Source of the DNA: Brachionus manjavacas
Taxonomy: Eukaryota; Rotifera; Eurotatoria; Ploima; Brachionidae
Reading direction: 5' to 3'
Length of the DNA: 64,000 nucleotides
Assembly (NCBI GenBank): GCA_019054805.1
Contig: JAHQIY010000001.1
Location: 11,608,501-11,672,500 of the forward strand
Shown: positions 49,350 through 60,719 of the stretch, in pieces
Layout: the number at the start of each line of letters is the position of its first letter
Numbering within the stretch: position 1 is the stretch's first letter
Notes under the pieces: model-generated
What the model saw: only the letters and a program-made list of their open reading frames with translations
Databases searched by the model: none
Told to the model about the DNA's origin: nothing
Made by a program: the position numbers and the translations under genes

Positions 49350-51640
49350 TCTCAGGTCAAGTCCAAGTCCAGACTTTTTTGTAATTTTCATTCAATAGTA
49401 GGAGCAAAAGACTTTTTTTTCTTTTTACTAAAAGTTCCGAGAACCCAAAGTCTATTTTTTCTCCAGTTAAGCTTTCCAACAAATTAATCAAATAAATTTT
49501 CCTGCTTTTCCATTTAATGTAATAAATGACGGAAAGTCGGATGAATAAATGGAATCCGTCCAATGACCCTGTTTCCTTCTTCCACCCGCACACGTTCAAT
49601 CCATCGCTAGGTGCTCTTGTTAAAACAAAAGCGATGAACAATGTCTTTATACAAGAGTTCGTTGAATCGATTATCACGAACATTTAATTCGAAACAATCT
49701 GTTAGCATAGTAGGTGGAGGCTCGTTGTTGGCAAAACGATTAAAATTTGCTCTGTTGAATACAATGTTTTGCCTATTTTTCAAATGTTTAGTGTGAGATA
49801 TATCGTAGCTTTTGAAACCATTAATTTTGTCAAACGCTTTGACTGAACTTACATAGCGTTTACGCTCGAAAGTACTTTTCTCATCATATACGATTTGATT
49901 ATTTTCATTTTGGTCTGGCTAATTGTCAACATCTTCTTGATCGCTATCGTAATTGTTGACATTAGTAGTAGTAGTAGTAGTAGTAGTAAGTGGTAGGCTA
50001 CAAGTCGCGATTTGCATGCAGAATGATGCATAACGCGATGGGTGACGACACCCTGTGTGGTAGCCACTAGCCGTAATTAAGTTGCCGTTTTGTCAAGCTT
50101 GCTTTTGAAGTCGTTGGTACGTTTGGCTATGATGGAGTCGTTAAGATAGTTCCAGTCATTGACAATTCGGTTGCAGAAAAAGTTATTTCGTTGATTACAG
50201 TTCTTCACCAATTCTCGTCTCAATCTCGCCCTCCTATTGCCTATTGGTGCAAAAATGGAAGTCGGTGCGGCAAATTCAACATGCTCTATTCCTTTTGCAA
50301 TTTTAAACTGCTGTATCAAATCGCCCCTCAATCACCTCGCCATTATATTAGACAAACCAAGCTTTTTGCAACGTTTAACATAGTTTAGGTCTCGAAGACG
50401 ACCAGGAACCTTTGTCGCCCTTCGCATTACGCATTCGACCACGTTGATATCCCCGTGTTGGTATGGATTCCAGACTGAAATTGCGAATTCGACATGTGGT
50501 CTTACATACGTAGTGATTTGCTTCTTTCACACCGATTGGTTTCTTGTTCTAAAGGACTTCTTTAGAATACCAAGCACCTGACTTGCTTTGCTAGCTGAAC
50601 TAGTAGCATGTGAAACGACCGACTGATGTCGGTTCACATGCACATCGTAGTTGTCTTTTTCATCCACATCAGGCTCCCTTCCGTCATCAACATGAGCTTG
50701 TCGATTGCGATTAATTTCGTCCATTTCATCACGCGTTACCCCACGATTGGCAAATGGCATGTGATTATTGTTGCCATGTACTTGCATATTAACCCAATCA
50801 TTTCCTTTGCATAAATAATTAATTATGTATTTCATTGAACCCAAGCTGCCAATTAATTCAACGTTTGTATGACTTTAAAATTTCTTAAGCATGCTTGGGT
50901 TCTAAGGAATCACATTTCTATTGTCAAAAACATGTCCTCTTATTGTCACTCTTATTCCATTATCCCTAGGTCTGTAATTCGGGTAAGTGTTCGGACGCAT
51001 GACAGTTGCTTCTCAGAATGGTTATGCAAACCCTTTGGAGCATCAATTGCAAAATTGCTTCAAACATGAACTGTTTGGCAAACATGGTCCATGAATTGTT
51101 TTGTTCTTTTAAAATTCATACAGCTCCCTATCGGCATCAGGGTCAAGAAAAATATTATTCTTGACCCTGATGCCGTTTCAGCACAAATAATTCGGTCGAT
51201 TAGGTCCGGTGTGGTCGGCTTATATTCTTTGACCCGAACATAGGCTTCAACCACTCCGATCATGTGTATCAGATTCAAATCGTTGAAAAACTCTTTAAAT
51301 TGGAGGTTATAACCCCTGGAACTCATATCAGGCCGAGATAAATAATTTTGGCTATTTTCCAGGGTCCTTTGCAATTCGGACCAATGCGGGTTCGATGGGA
51401 AGGTAATAAAATAGCCACACCTACCGACCAATTCCAGTGCATCAAATTAATGCTGTTTCACAGCACGATCACTGCCTGCAAATGTAGACGGTAGAATAAA
51501 TGCACGACCAATCGCTTCCTCATAAATAAAATTTTTGTTTAAACGATCCATATTTCTTTGATAGTCCAGTATCCTTAGCTGTAGTTGATTTTGGCGCAAA
51601 AATTGTAGGTTATTTTATTCAATTTTAATCCATGAACAAA
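49350..51640 (-). mobile_element. Helitron remnant, interrupted by a LINE
   Basis: Reading minus: FIYEEAIGRAFILPSTFAGS (~51540-51480); then GYFITFPSNPHWSELQRTLE and TPDLIDRIICAETASG (51431-51060); then MRPNTYPNYRPRDNGIRVTI, IRGHVFDNRNVIP and NVELIGSLGSMKYIINYLCK (~51000-50790). These are Helitron Rep/helicase-associated (Helitron-like N) motifs. After an inserted CR1-like element (about 50670-49957), Helitron sequence resumes: PPPTMLTDCFELNVRDNRFN (~49720-49660) and NRVIGRIPFIHP. The stretch where the HUH nuclease motif (HxH) normally sits, between GVVEAYVRV and the DLIDRI block, appears deleted. No helicase core was found. Inactive. Confidence 0.82.
49957..50670 (-). mobile_element. CR1-like LINE inserted in the Helitron
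   Basis: Minus-strand remnants: HATSSASKASQVLGILKKSF (50600-50540), a degraded thumb, then RGDLIQQFKIAKGIEHVEFA and NCNQRNNFFCNRIVNDWNYL (50331-50077). A ~120-bp 3' UTR ends in a TAC/TAG microsatellite (49961-49987 on plus). It is 5'-truncated; the 5' junction lies somewhere in 50630-50720. Helitron coding sequence flanks both sides, so this insertion postdates the Helitron. Confidence 0.8.
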
Positions 51641-51654
51641 CAACATACTCCTGG

Positions 51655-51845
51655 AACAATTTTCGCGAGCGGAATATAATAAACGGTCTATAAAAAACGG
51701 GCGACCAAAAAACCGACCAACTTTCTGGCGGGCGGTCATTTGGCCGGTCAGCTCGGCGGTCTATTTTTTGGATTGCAAAAATAAGCGGTCTAAAAAATAT
51801 GGGCGGCCAATAACCGGTCAACCTTAGGACTGGCGGTTACTAAAT
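51655..51845. repeat. GC-rich iterated CGGTC repeat
   Basis: Contains about seven spaced copies of (G/A)CGGT(C/T) in 160 bp, including GCGGGCGGTCATTTGGCCGG, the inverted match of the repeat near 48845. It lies between the Helitron and the Merlin-like remnant. Confidence 0.65.
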
Positions 51846-51904
51846 ATTTTGTAAATTTTAAATTTAATGAAATATAAAAAAATATCTTAAAAAACTTTTT
51901 AAAA

Positions 51905-52115
51905 TAAAAAAAGAAATTTTTTAACTCAAAAAACCTTCAATAAACTGTGTTTTTCTTCCAGTTCTCGGGTCAACGAAATTTTTGGTGTAATGATAATGGT
52001 GTAATAATCATAACCATTTCCTTTTAAGCAGTTATACGATCGCCATTAATCTGAAATAATTTCAGATCCTTTAGCACAATTTTTTAAAATTGGTAATAGT
52101 GTTTCGGTGTCTTTT
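51905..52115 (-). mobile_element. Merlin/ISXO2-like transposase remnant
   Basis: Minus-strand translation reads TEVKDTETLLPILKNCAKGS, then EIISD, stop, WRSYNCLKGNGYDYYTI, and in a second frame NFVDPRTGRKTQFIEGF. The SD-W-YN-L and NFVDP-TG-x-TQ-IEG motifs are characteristic of ISXO2-like DDE transposases (Merlin in animals). One stop and one frameshift are visible; the N-terminal part is missing. Confidence 0.75.
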
Positions 52116-52139
52116 ACCTCAGTCGGTTAATAATTTTAT

Positions 52140-52300
52140 GTTTATAAAATACAATGTCGGCCGACAAGCCCGGACATGTTTGCTAATCAGGCTGAATTGG
52201 CGGGCCGACTCATAGAAAAACACCGAACAGGACGACCTGGGCCAACAAGCAGGCAACAATGGCCGAATAGACCGGACGCCTCGACTGACATCGCTATAAA
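52140..52300. repeat. GC-rich segment, unknown
   Basis: Unusually GC-rich (TCGGCCGACAAGCCCGGACA, GGCGGGCCGACTC, GACCGGACGCCTCG) next to the Merlin-like remnant. It shares CCG/CGG-rich style with 51655-51845 but no convincing base-by-base match. Could be transposon terminal sequence. Confidence 0.4.
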
Positions 52301-52641
52301 TTTTATATACAGTAGTGATTTGATTTGATTATATGCGATATATTTACGTAATTTTACGTAAAATTTCAGCAAAATTTAATAAAATTATATTTTATTCAAA
52401 TTGATGCTTCTCCGGCGATGTTAACTTTATTTTTATTAAAAGAGATGAATCTAAAATTTGGAACGGGAAAAAAAATTTGAAAAACAAGATAAACTAAACA
52501 TAAAATTTTTTTAGCCATTTTGAAAAACAAAATAAAATTTAACAATTCTTAATACTTGATTGTGAGTACAAATGATCTTTTTTATTTAAATATAAGTTTC
52601 TACATTTTATTCTATCTTAAAAAATTTTCATAGAACATTTC

Positions 52642-52647
52642 TTTATT
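52642..52647 (-). promoter_or_regulatory. poly(A) signal of opsin B
   Basis: AATAAA on the minus strand a few bases beyond the opsin B stop. The corresponding position near opsin C lies outside the duplicated block and does not have the same sequence. Confidence 0.5.
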
Positions 52648-52652
52648 AAAAT

Positions 52653-53974
52653 CTATTTGTTGGAATAATAAATAACCAAAACTTTTAAACCACACTTAGC
52701 ATGTTTGTTCGTTTGAGCCGCGCTTTGCTCGTAGTTAACTTTGTCAACTTGGCTTAAAAAATTAAAGTGACTTAAAATAAAAAGATTCAAATTAATAAAA
52801 ATACTCGAAGGAACTTGCGTACTGTTTTTTGCTTTTTTGAATATTTGGACAAATTTTCTCTTTGCTTGATTGTTTACCATCATATACAAAAAAGATGTCC
52901 AAAATAACGAAGACTTGGCGAACAGAGCCGGAAGTGTCGCAATTATTGGTTTTACTCTTGAACCCAAGGCTGCATGAAGTGAAACAAGGCCGTAAGGAAG
53001 CCAACTCAGTATAAAAAAAGCTTCAAAATAAAAACAATTAAATTCGATATCATCCGTGATTAGAGTTGAATAAATACTTATTAGCAATGATGTGACTATT
53101 ATTAAATTTTTTTCAATTGAGATTCTAGACCGTGTTTTGTTATTGGTAAAAAGTTCTTGTTTAGATTTTCGGAATTTTTTTATCTTTTAACAAAAATAAT
53201 TAAAAAAAAGTAACTTTTCGATCTAGTTGATGTACTCACAAGGCAAATGAGTTTTAAATTATTGATAACTAGACAAATTGATGGCAAGAAAAAGACAAAC
53301 ACCAAAATGGTCAGATTATAGCTGATTACATTGAGACTTTTTTCATTCCATTCAACACTACAGCTCGTTCCAACTCCTTCGTATGAATAGAAAGACCAGC
53401 CGAAAAATGGCAACACTGACCACCATAGTCCAAGTGCAATGCATGCAAATATTACCACTGAATAAAATGACTTGGCTATTTTTTTGCCCACTCTGGTCAT
53501 CGGTTGTCCTATTACGTATAATCGCTCAAAGAAATCGCTACCATCAGATAGATGCTAGTGCAGCCAACAAAATACATGATAAATGCAGAAATCGGACAGA
53601 AAATTGGCGGCAGAACCCATCTTAAAAAAAACAATTCAAATTTCTGTTAATTTTTTTAAAAAGAAAAATTTTTAAATGAAAAATATTTTTTCAAATTACT
53701 CGCAATAGTAATTGTTCACTATTAAGATTGGAAGTTCAAAAATTGTGCCAAAAAGATTGAGCAGTACTAGTGCGAGAATGATTAAATTAAATGATTTATG
53801 GAGCTCTTTGTACAAATAGAATAAACGAAGTAAAACAATGTTGAATGTCATACTAAGACTAAACAAAATGATGCAATATAAAGATATGATTTTGAGACTT
53901 GTACAATTTTCACCAACTAGTTCTATTTGGTTCGAAAGATTTATACTTGAATTTATCGCATAATTTTTTTTCAT
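52653..53974 (-). pseudogene. opsin-like receptor B, apparent single-base frameshift
   Basis: Four exons on the minus strand: 53974-53700, 53620-53240, 53183-53078 and 53020-52653, with introns of 79, 56 and 57 nt. Intron positions and phases match opsin A, and exon 3 is 106 nt in both. Encoded features include CPISAFIMYFVG in TM3, SCSVEWNEKS with a Glu six residues before the Cys, ILSWLPYG in TM6 and the retinal-Lys motif LFAKSSLFWTSFLY (no NPxxY Asn). In exon 2 the sequence CGCTCAAAGAAATCGC has one A fewer than opsin C, shifting frame at the ERL motif. Exon 2 is therefore 381 rather than 382 nt. Everything else is open, so this is either a recent pseudogene or a sequence error. Exon 1 supplies TM1-TM2 (NSSINLS has a potential glycosylation site). 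Confidence 0.82.
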
Positions 53975-53989
53975 TTCGATCTAAAATTT

Positions 53990-54470
53990 TATATTAAAAA
54001 AAATAAAAACCAATAAATTAGATAAAATTTGTGGCAGGTTTTTTTGAAAATTTGTTTTCGAAAAAGCGTCCTTAATAAATAAGGTATTGAAAATATAAAA
54101 TAATAGGCCCGCAATTTTTCTCATCGCAAATGTTAATAAACTTTTAGCTAATTTTAATAAAAATAAACCCCTAAATTAAATATTAATGTAATATATCTAC
54201 CGTATACCCTTTAAATATTTATTTTGAAATGTTAATTTTTAATTTTGATTATTATTCATTGTGTTCTTTATTTTTTTTAAACTCAAACCGAATCACACCG
54301 ATTCAAGCCGAGGAGTTAGCATGAGCAGTCTAACAGCGGTAGAGACCTAAATTTTTTTTTAATCATCAGTAACCTTGTGATTATTTTTATTTTTTTTTGT
54401 AACGGGAAACGGGAAAATTAAGTAGGTTAAAATAAACTGAAATTAAAAAGGTATTTGTTGGAAAATAAAA
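53990..54470. other. opsin B upstream region
   Basis: AT-rich apart from a more complex piece near 54280-54350 (ACCGATTCAAGCCGAGGAGT ... GCGGTAGAGACC). That piece has a weak pol III B-box-like match on the minus strand but no tRNA fold I can support. Confidence 0.35.
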
Positions 54471-54479
54471 TTCCATGTG

Positions 54480-54600
54480 ATACATGTTTAAAAAATCGAG
54501 ACTTCAGGAAGATGAGAACAAATAGTTAGGTATCAATTACAGAGTGGAGTCGGGTATTCGATGAATCTTGATTCGAAATCCTTCATGTTTCATCATTTAA
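54480..54600 (-). mobile_element. short LINE 3' fragment
   Basis: Minus-strand piece resembling the C-terminal segment at 26269-26080 (compare ACAATGGAGTTGGGTA with ACAGAGTGGAGTCGGGTA on plus, and the ACCTTGATTC/ATCTTGATTC match). Followed by an A-rich run. Too short for clade assignment alone. Confidence 0.5.
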
Positions 54601-54609
54601 AAAAAAACA

Positions 54610-55900
54610 AAAAAAAAAACAAAATAAAAATGTAAATTATATTTTAACTTATTTTAAATTTTCTTATATTTTTTCTTTACAATTTTATTTTTATTTTATT
54701 TTTTTCAAAAAAGTAATTTTACGTAAATTTACCAAAATTTCGCAAATTTTACCTGGTTATAAAATGAAATAGTACGAAAATTTACGTAAAATTACTTTTT
54801 TGAAAATTTTAGTTAAAAAAGTGAGAAAATTCAAATTTTCAAAAAAATCGTCTAAAATTTTGAATTTACGACTGTTTTTTGGCCGTTTTAAATTTTACGG
54901 TAATTTTGGTACTTTTATGTTAATAAACGTTTATAAGCGTAATATTACTATTTTATCTTTACGTAAATTTACTTTTTTTCCGTAAATTTACGTAAAATCC
55001 AAGTGGCTACTGTATAAAATATTTGAATTAAATTCGCTCAAAAGTATTATCGATAGATTTGATTTATATTGACTTAAATTGTTATCATTTGATTAGAAAA
55101 TTGGGTAGATTGGGTTTATTTGATAAAAAAATGAATTTATTATTAAAGACTAAATTGAAAATAATTGAGGTTTGAGTCAATAAAAATCGAAAATAATTCA
55201 AATTTAATATTTATTTCCATTAGAATATTACTGCTTATTCCAATGATCAAACATGAATACTTTTAACCGTGTAACTGAATTGAAAAAATTTTAATTAATT
55301 TATTCAAAAAACTTAGGCATCTGGATAATTTGCAAAACAATAAATTTGAGGCTTTTACCAATCGGACAATTCCCGAGCTTTCCCCAAAATTACTTAAAAA
55401 AAATCTTTTCAAATAACTGAAAAGAATGTCATATTTTTTTATTTTGACTAGGTTAATTTCTTCTATGAACTTAATTGTGGAAAAATTTTATTAAATTTTT
55501 GTATAACTTTGCTCATTCCAGCTATCGCTAGCCAAAGCGATTCTGCTGAAATTTGTAATAAGAATTATTTCACTTTGAACACTTTTTGTCCTCATCGAAC
55601 TATATAAAAAAAAACAAAGTTAATTAATATTATAATTAGTATTCAAGTAAAATGAGCATTTAAAATAAATGAAAATTAAAGTGAGAAAATAAAAAAAGTT
55701 TCATTAAAAATAAAACTTACCAAACTTGCTCTAAAAAGGAATTTAAAACAAAAAGACCTTAAGCTTCATCAAAGGTTAGATTGTAAAATGAAGAATAAAA
55801 GTAACCTTGTATCTAAAACAGAAATCATTGATTTATTAGTAATTTTTTTTTAAATTAAAAAAGGTAGAAAACTTTCTTGTTAAAAAGCTAATTTTTTCTT
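54610..55900. other. AT-rich spacer with TTTACGTAAA motifs
   Basis: Around 54720-55010 the palindrome-like TTTACGTAAA/TTTACGTAAATTTACC motif recurs several times. No gene recognised. Confidence 0.4.
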
Positions 55901-55909
55901 TATTTAAAA

Positions 55910-56420
55910 ACAAGTGAATATGGTTTATATTTTTTGTTTGAATTACAAAATGTATCCAATGTTGAATTAACATTGAAAAAGTGCGGTGTTACAAATATTT
56001 TTTTAAGTTTCAAAAAAAAAGTAATTTTAAGTTAATATTGCAAGCATTTTCATATTTGAAAATAAACTCGTTAGTGAAATAGAATGAGTTTAATTTTTAT
56101 TTGGAAATTTGAAAAAAAATATTTGAAAATTCTTTTTTAACTTGTAAACAATTCATCTATTTGAAAAAACTAAAAAAAAGTTAAATAATTTAAAATAAGT
56201 TAAAAAATGAATAAAAATAAAAAAATAAAAAAAAAAAGATAATTCGTTTGATTAAAGTCTATATACAATCGTTGAAAAACTGGATCTAGCCGGTTAGGTG
56301 AACTAAAGTTCAATTATTATCCGAAAAATTCTTGTTCTCAGGTTTTGTGAACTATTGATTCACTCAATTTTTTTGTTGTAAATAGAATTAGACGAAAGAT
56401 TTTTAGATTATGTGAACAAA
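55910..56420. repeat. left arm of a large foldback repeat
   Basis: Contains CAAAATGTATCCAATGTTGA, AATTTTAAGTTAATATTGCA, CAATCGTTGAAAAACTGGAT and TTCTTGTTCTCAGG. The same blocks appear reverse-complemented at 58560-58880 and again at 60720-61245. Together they form inverted arms around LINE sequence. Confidence 0.75.
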
Positions 56421-56639
56421 ATGAACAAGGCTCAAAATTTAATAGAATGTCTTATTCTCGAAACTGATTTAAAAATTAATAAATAATTTTTTTTAGTTTT
56501 TTTTTTTGAAGGAGCTTTAGAAATAGCATTTGCTCTGACCTGGTTGACTTGGTATTACCCTTTCAACAATCTCAAATACCCAAATGCGCTCTTTACTTAA
56601 ATATTTGCCTTTCAGTATTAAATAATAAAAATTAAAGAA

Positions 56640-58545
56640 AATTAAAATTAATTTTTACCCTTCAAGTGTTTGACTTTGGGGAACAAAGAATTATCTATTT
56701 CGCAAAATTTCCCTACCGCCCAACTTTAAATTTTCTATATAATTTATTCTATATTATTTTTTATCGTTACATTAGCTTTTTAGACTTTGGGTCAAAGTGG
56801 AGGCTGAAATTTAACACTCTAAAATCCAATATAGTGGAATTCGGTAATCAACTCCTCGAAACAGAATTTTTTATTAATAATCAAGAGTTGAATAAGGTGG
56901 ATAGCATAGACTACCTTGGGGTTACAATCAGCTTTAGTCTCAACTTCGATGTTACAACTACAGAAGAGTTCAAAAAAAATTCTTTTCTATTTCCTACCTG
57001 GAGCAAAATAGTATAAGCCCAGATCTTAAATCTTTTATTTATAAAACCTACTATCTTTCTAAATTTACTTATGGGCTAGGCATCTCAGTTCTAAAAGTAG
57101 AAACTTTAAAATTCTTAAATACCTCACAGAAAACCTTATTAGAACCATGTTAGGCTTGAACTATAGTTATCACATCTCTAATTTTCTCAAGATTTTGAAA
57201 ATTTTCAACTTTGATCAACTTTATGCTTTTTCTAAACTCTCTTTTATCAACAATCTTAAATAATATAATAGAATTAAATCAAATAATTAAATCTTAAATA
57301 TAATAGCCTCGCATCTTATATTTTTGAGTGTATGTGTCTCAACTTTCAATCATCTCCTAACTGTAAAATTAAATCCTTTGAACAAGATATTTACATTCTC
57401 GTTTCTTATCTTGGTAGAGATATATACTCTATCAAAAACAACTCGTCTCAACTTCAGTCAGAATTGAAAAAGGGACTTCAGGATTCCAGCGATGGTTTAT
57501 CAGGCTCCTTCAATTGTGACTTAACAATATAAAGTCTACGATCTTTAAAAATCTCCTTAAAAACCTTATCAGGTCTTCCTGATTGAAGACTTGAAAATTT
57601 TGAAAATTTTCAACTTTGATCAACTTTATGCTTTTTCTAAACTCTCTTTTATCAACAATCTTAAATAATATAATAGAATTAAATCAAATAATTAAATCTT
57701 AAATATAATAGCCTCGCATCTTATATTTTTGAGTGTATGTGTCTCAACTTTCAATCATCTCCTAACTGTAAAATTAAATCCTTTGAACAAGATATTTACA
57801 TTCTCGTTTCTTATCTTGGTAGAGATATATACTCTATCAAAAACAACTCGTCTCAACTTCAGTCAGAATTGAAAAAGGGACTTCAGGATTCCAGCGATGG
57901 TTTATCAGGCTCCTTCAATTGTGACTTAACAATATAAAGTCTACGATCTTTAAAAATCTCCTTAAAAACCTTATCAGGTCTTCCTGATTGAAGACTTGAA
58001 AATTTTGAAAATTTTCAACTTTGATCAACTTTATGCTTTTTCTAAACTCTCTTTTATCAACAATCTTAAATAATATAATAGAATTAAATCAAATAATTAA
58101 ATCTTAAATATAATAGCCTCGCATCTTATATTTTTGAGTGTATGTGTCTCAACTTTCAATCATCTCCTAACTGTAAAATTAAATCCTTTGAACAAGATAT
58201 TTACATTCTCGTTTCTTATCTTGGTAGAGATATATACTCTATCAAAAACAACTCGTCTCAACTTCAGTCAGAATTGAAAAAGGGACTTCAGGATTCCAGC
58301 GATGGTTTATCAGGCTCCTTCAATTGTGACTTAACAATATAAAGTCTACGATCTTTAAAAATCTCCTTAAAAACCTTATCAGGTCTTCCTGATTGAAGAC
58401 TTGGTTTGTTTCTTTTTGGTCCTCTGTGCATGATTTAGCATACTTTGAGGAATCTTTATTTCTGATATTTTTTTTTTGTATTCAGTATCTTTAATTTTTT
58501 ACTTCTCCTTAAAGGAGGTTAATTATAAATAAACAATAAACAATT
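56640..58545 (+). mobile_element. LINE remnant with 405-bp triplication
   Basis: The frame 56666-57016 encodes post-palm reverse-transcriptase sequence (WRLKFNTLKSNIVEFGNQ ... VDSIDYLGVTISFS). It then continues with FIYKTYYLSKFTYGLG in a shifted frame. The downstream part is a C-terminal region repeated three times (57192-58403), ending in a final segment and a GGAGGTTAATTATAAATAAA tail. No FADD palm or endonuclease is visible. Decayed. Confidence 0.75.
57192..58403 (+). repeat. perfect tandem triplication, 405-bp unit
   Basis: Units start at 57192, 57597 and 58002. Read side by side they appear identical, including a 66-residue frame repeated at 57332, 57737 and 58142. The junction lies at ATTTTGAAAATTTT, where short homology with flanking GATTTTG could have seeded the duplication. 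Identity indicates very recent amplification, gene conversion, or an assembly artefact. Confidence 0.95.
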
Positions 58546-58559
58546 AGCTTTTTAAAATT

Positions 58560-58880
58560 AGGTGATAAAATTTTAGATTAGGTGAACTAATAGTTCATGA
58601 AACCTGAGAACAAGAATTGTTCCAGTAACAGGTGAACCATAGTTTACCTAAGCGACTAGACCCGAAAAACTTTGTTTTCTTCTTATAAAATTTTGACTTT
58701 AGTGATAATTTACTTTTGTAAGTTTTTCATGTTTGCAATATCAACTTAAAATTATTTTTTTTTTGAAACTGAAAAAAATATGTGAAACATCACACTTTTT
58801 CTATGTTATTTCAACATTGGATACATTTTGTAATTCAAACACAAAAAAAAAATAAACCATATTTATTCTTGGTTAAAAAT
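58560..58880. repeat. middle arm of the foldback repeat
   Basis: Reverse complement of the left arm: AGGTGAACTAATAGTTCATG, AACCTGAGAACAAGAATT, GCGACTAGACCCGAAAAACT, TTTGCAATATCAACTTAAAA, CATTGGATACATTTTGTAAT. Contains the near-palindrome GTGAACTAATAGTTCA. Confidence 0.75.
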
Positions 58881-58889
58881 TAAGACTAG

Positions 58890-60710
58890 TAGACCAATAT
58901 GAAAAACTATTAATTTTTTCAAGAAACTTATTTAATTTTCAAAATGGCTAAGAAATATTTCGTTTTCGGATGTAATTTATTTGATAAATTATCTATGATT
59001 AATAAGTGCATAATTTTCAAGTGGCTACTAATTGCATAGTAATTATTTAGAGTAACAATTTTACTTGATAGGAAAATATGAAATTTAACTTTACGGTTGC
59101 CTTTTTTTTAAATCTAAAAACGAACTAATAGAAAAAAAAACGAAATTTAAAAATAAAGAAATTCTTTAAAATTTCTAAAACTCAAAGACTTTTAAGATTA
59201 TTATATTTAGATAATTTGAAAACCTCATATTCAAATCTTAATATCGTAAATATTAAGTATTTCATATATATTTCCAAAAAAACAAAATAATTAATTTTTT
59301 AGAAATGCATTAAAATTTACATTTTTTTAAAAGCTTTTTAATATCTTTTAATCATATTCTTTTTCATCGATATTCATTTAACTGTTAAATTAATAAACTT
59401 TTTAATTTTTTCAATTATAAATTACATAAAACCAAATGAATTTTTCAATGAATTTTATATTGATTGTAAATGAACGTGTGCACTCTTAAATTAAATATAT
59501 TAATGGAAACTTTTATTTAACATTAGCGAAAATTTCAAAAAAGCTCTATTTTTTATAATTTTTTTGTTAAATTAAAAATTATAAATTTTAGTTAAATATT
59601 AAGGTCTGGTGGAAAATTAATAAAATCGTTTAAAAAATTTGGTCATTAGCAATAAACACTAATTCTGATTCTTTAATATTTAAAAATAAAGAAATTATTT
59701 TAATAAATATCTAATTGTAGATCTTTAAATAAAAAAATATTTTTGAAAAAAATTGATTCGTATTAATTGAAATTTTCTAAACTTCAATTTTAAAAATTCG
59801 TAAGAGAGCATTATAAGATTAATTAAAAATTTACATTTAATTTTATACGGAATCGATTTTTCTTAGATCTTTTATATTTTATCTGTTAATTTTTAATTGA
59901 TTATAAAAAATATTTTTAATAATTGTTTTTTTCGTTTTCATCGATTGTTTTAAATGCATCTTTGGTTTTTTTTTTCAAATTAAAAAGAAAAAAAATTTAA
60001 AAATTAATTCTAATAAGGGAATTTTAAAAGCACATTTTTTTTGAAAATCGCTTCAAAAAATAAAGCTAGCCTAATTTAAGAAAAAAATTGAACTGAATTT
60101 CGATTCAGATAAAAAAGAATAAAGATATCTTTTTCATATTTTATAATGAAAAAACATAACTAAGTTTAATTGAATAAATCAATTATGACCGCATTAAGTT
60201 AATCGTTTTAAAATTCACTAAAACTCTGACAAAATTGCATAATTTTTCTTTTAAATCTGATTTAAAAAAATTTACTTGCTTTCAACATCTATTAAGATCA
60301 AAACTATTTGGATTGATTTTTTAAAATATTAATCTTAAGTCTTGTATAATACAGACTATTCTGAATAAAGACTATTTTTTTTAATATTAAATAAGTTGGT
60401 GTTTTTTAAAAGAATTAATTGTTCATTTAACCTGATTAAAAGCCGTCTTTTTATAGAAAATTTTTTTTAAAAAATGAAAATTAATTTTAATTTTAATTGA
60501 CCAAAAATTTTAACTTTAAAATTTCGAAGATTATTCATAGATCGTGAATTGAAAACTACATTAATTTTTTTACTAATGTCTGTTTAATGCTAAATTAACA
60601 TACGGCAAATTTTTTTTTCTATTTAACTTTTTTGAAATTTTGAAATTACGTTGTTTCATTTAAACTCGATAACTTTAATTGTTTATTTTTATATCAGTTT
60701 CGCGAACTAG
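58890..60710. other. AT-rich desert inside the repeat complex
   Basis: No coding-like frame, RNA gene or repeat recognised. Confidence 0.45.
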
Positions 60711-60719
60711 GCATTCTAT

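Noticed and set aside
54285-54345. Possible tRNA or tRNA-derived SINE (GGCTTGAATCG on minus resembles a B box)
   Set aside because: Only a partial B-box match; no acceptor stem, and the candidate anticodon stem has a 10-nt loop. No cloverleaf can be folded.
56160-56240. Dense A/T simple repeats that look CRISPR-like at first glance in several places
   Set aside because: No regular repeat-spacer pattern; eukaryotic low-complexity DNA.
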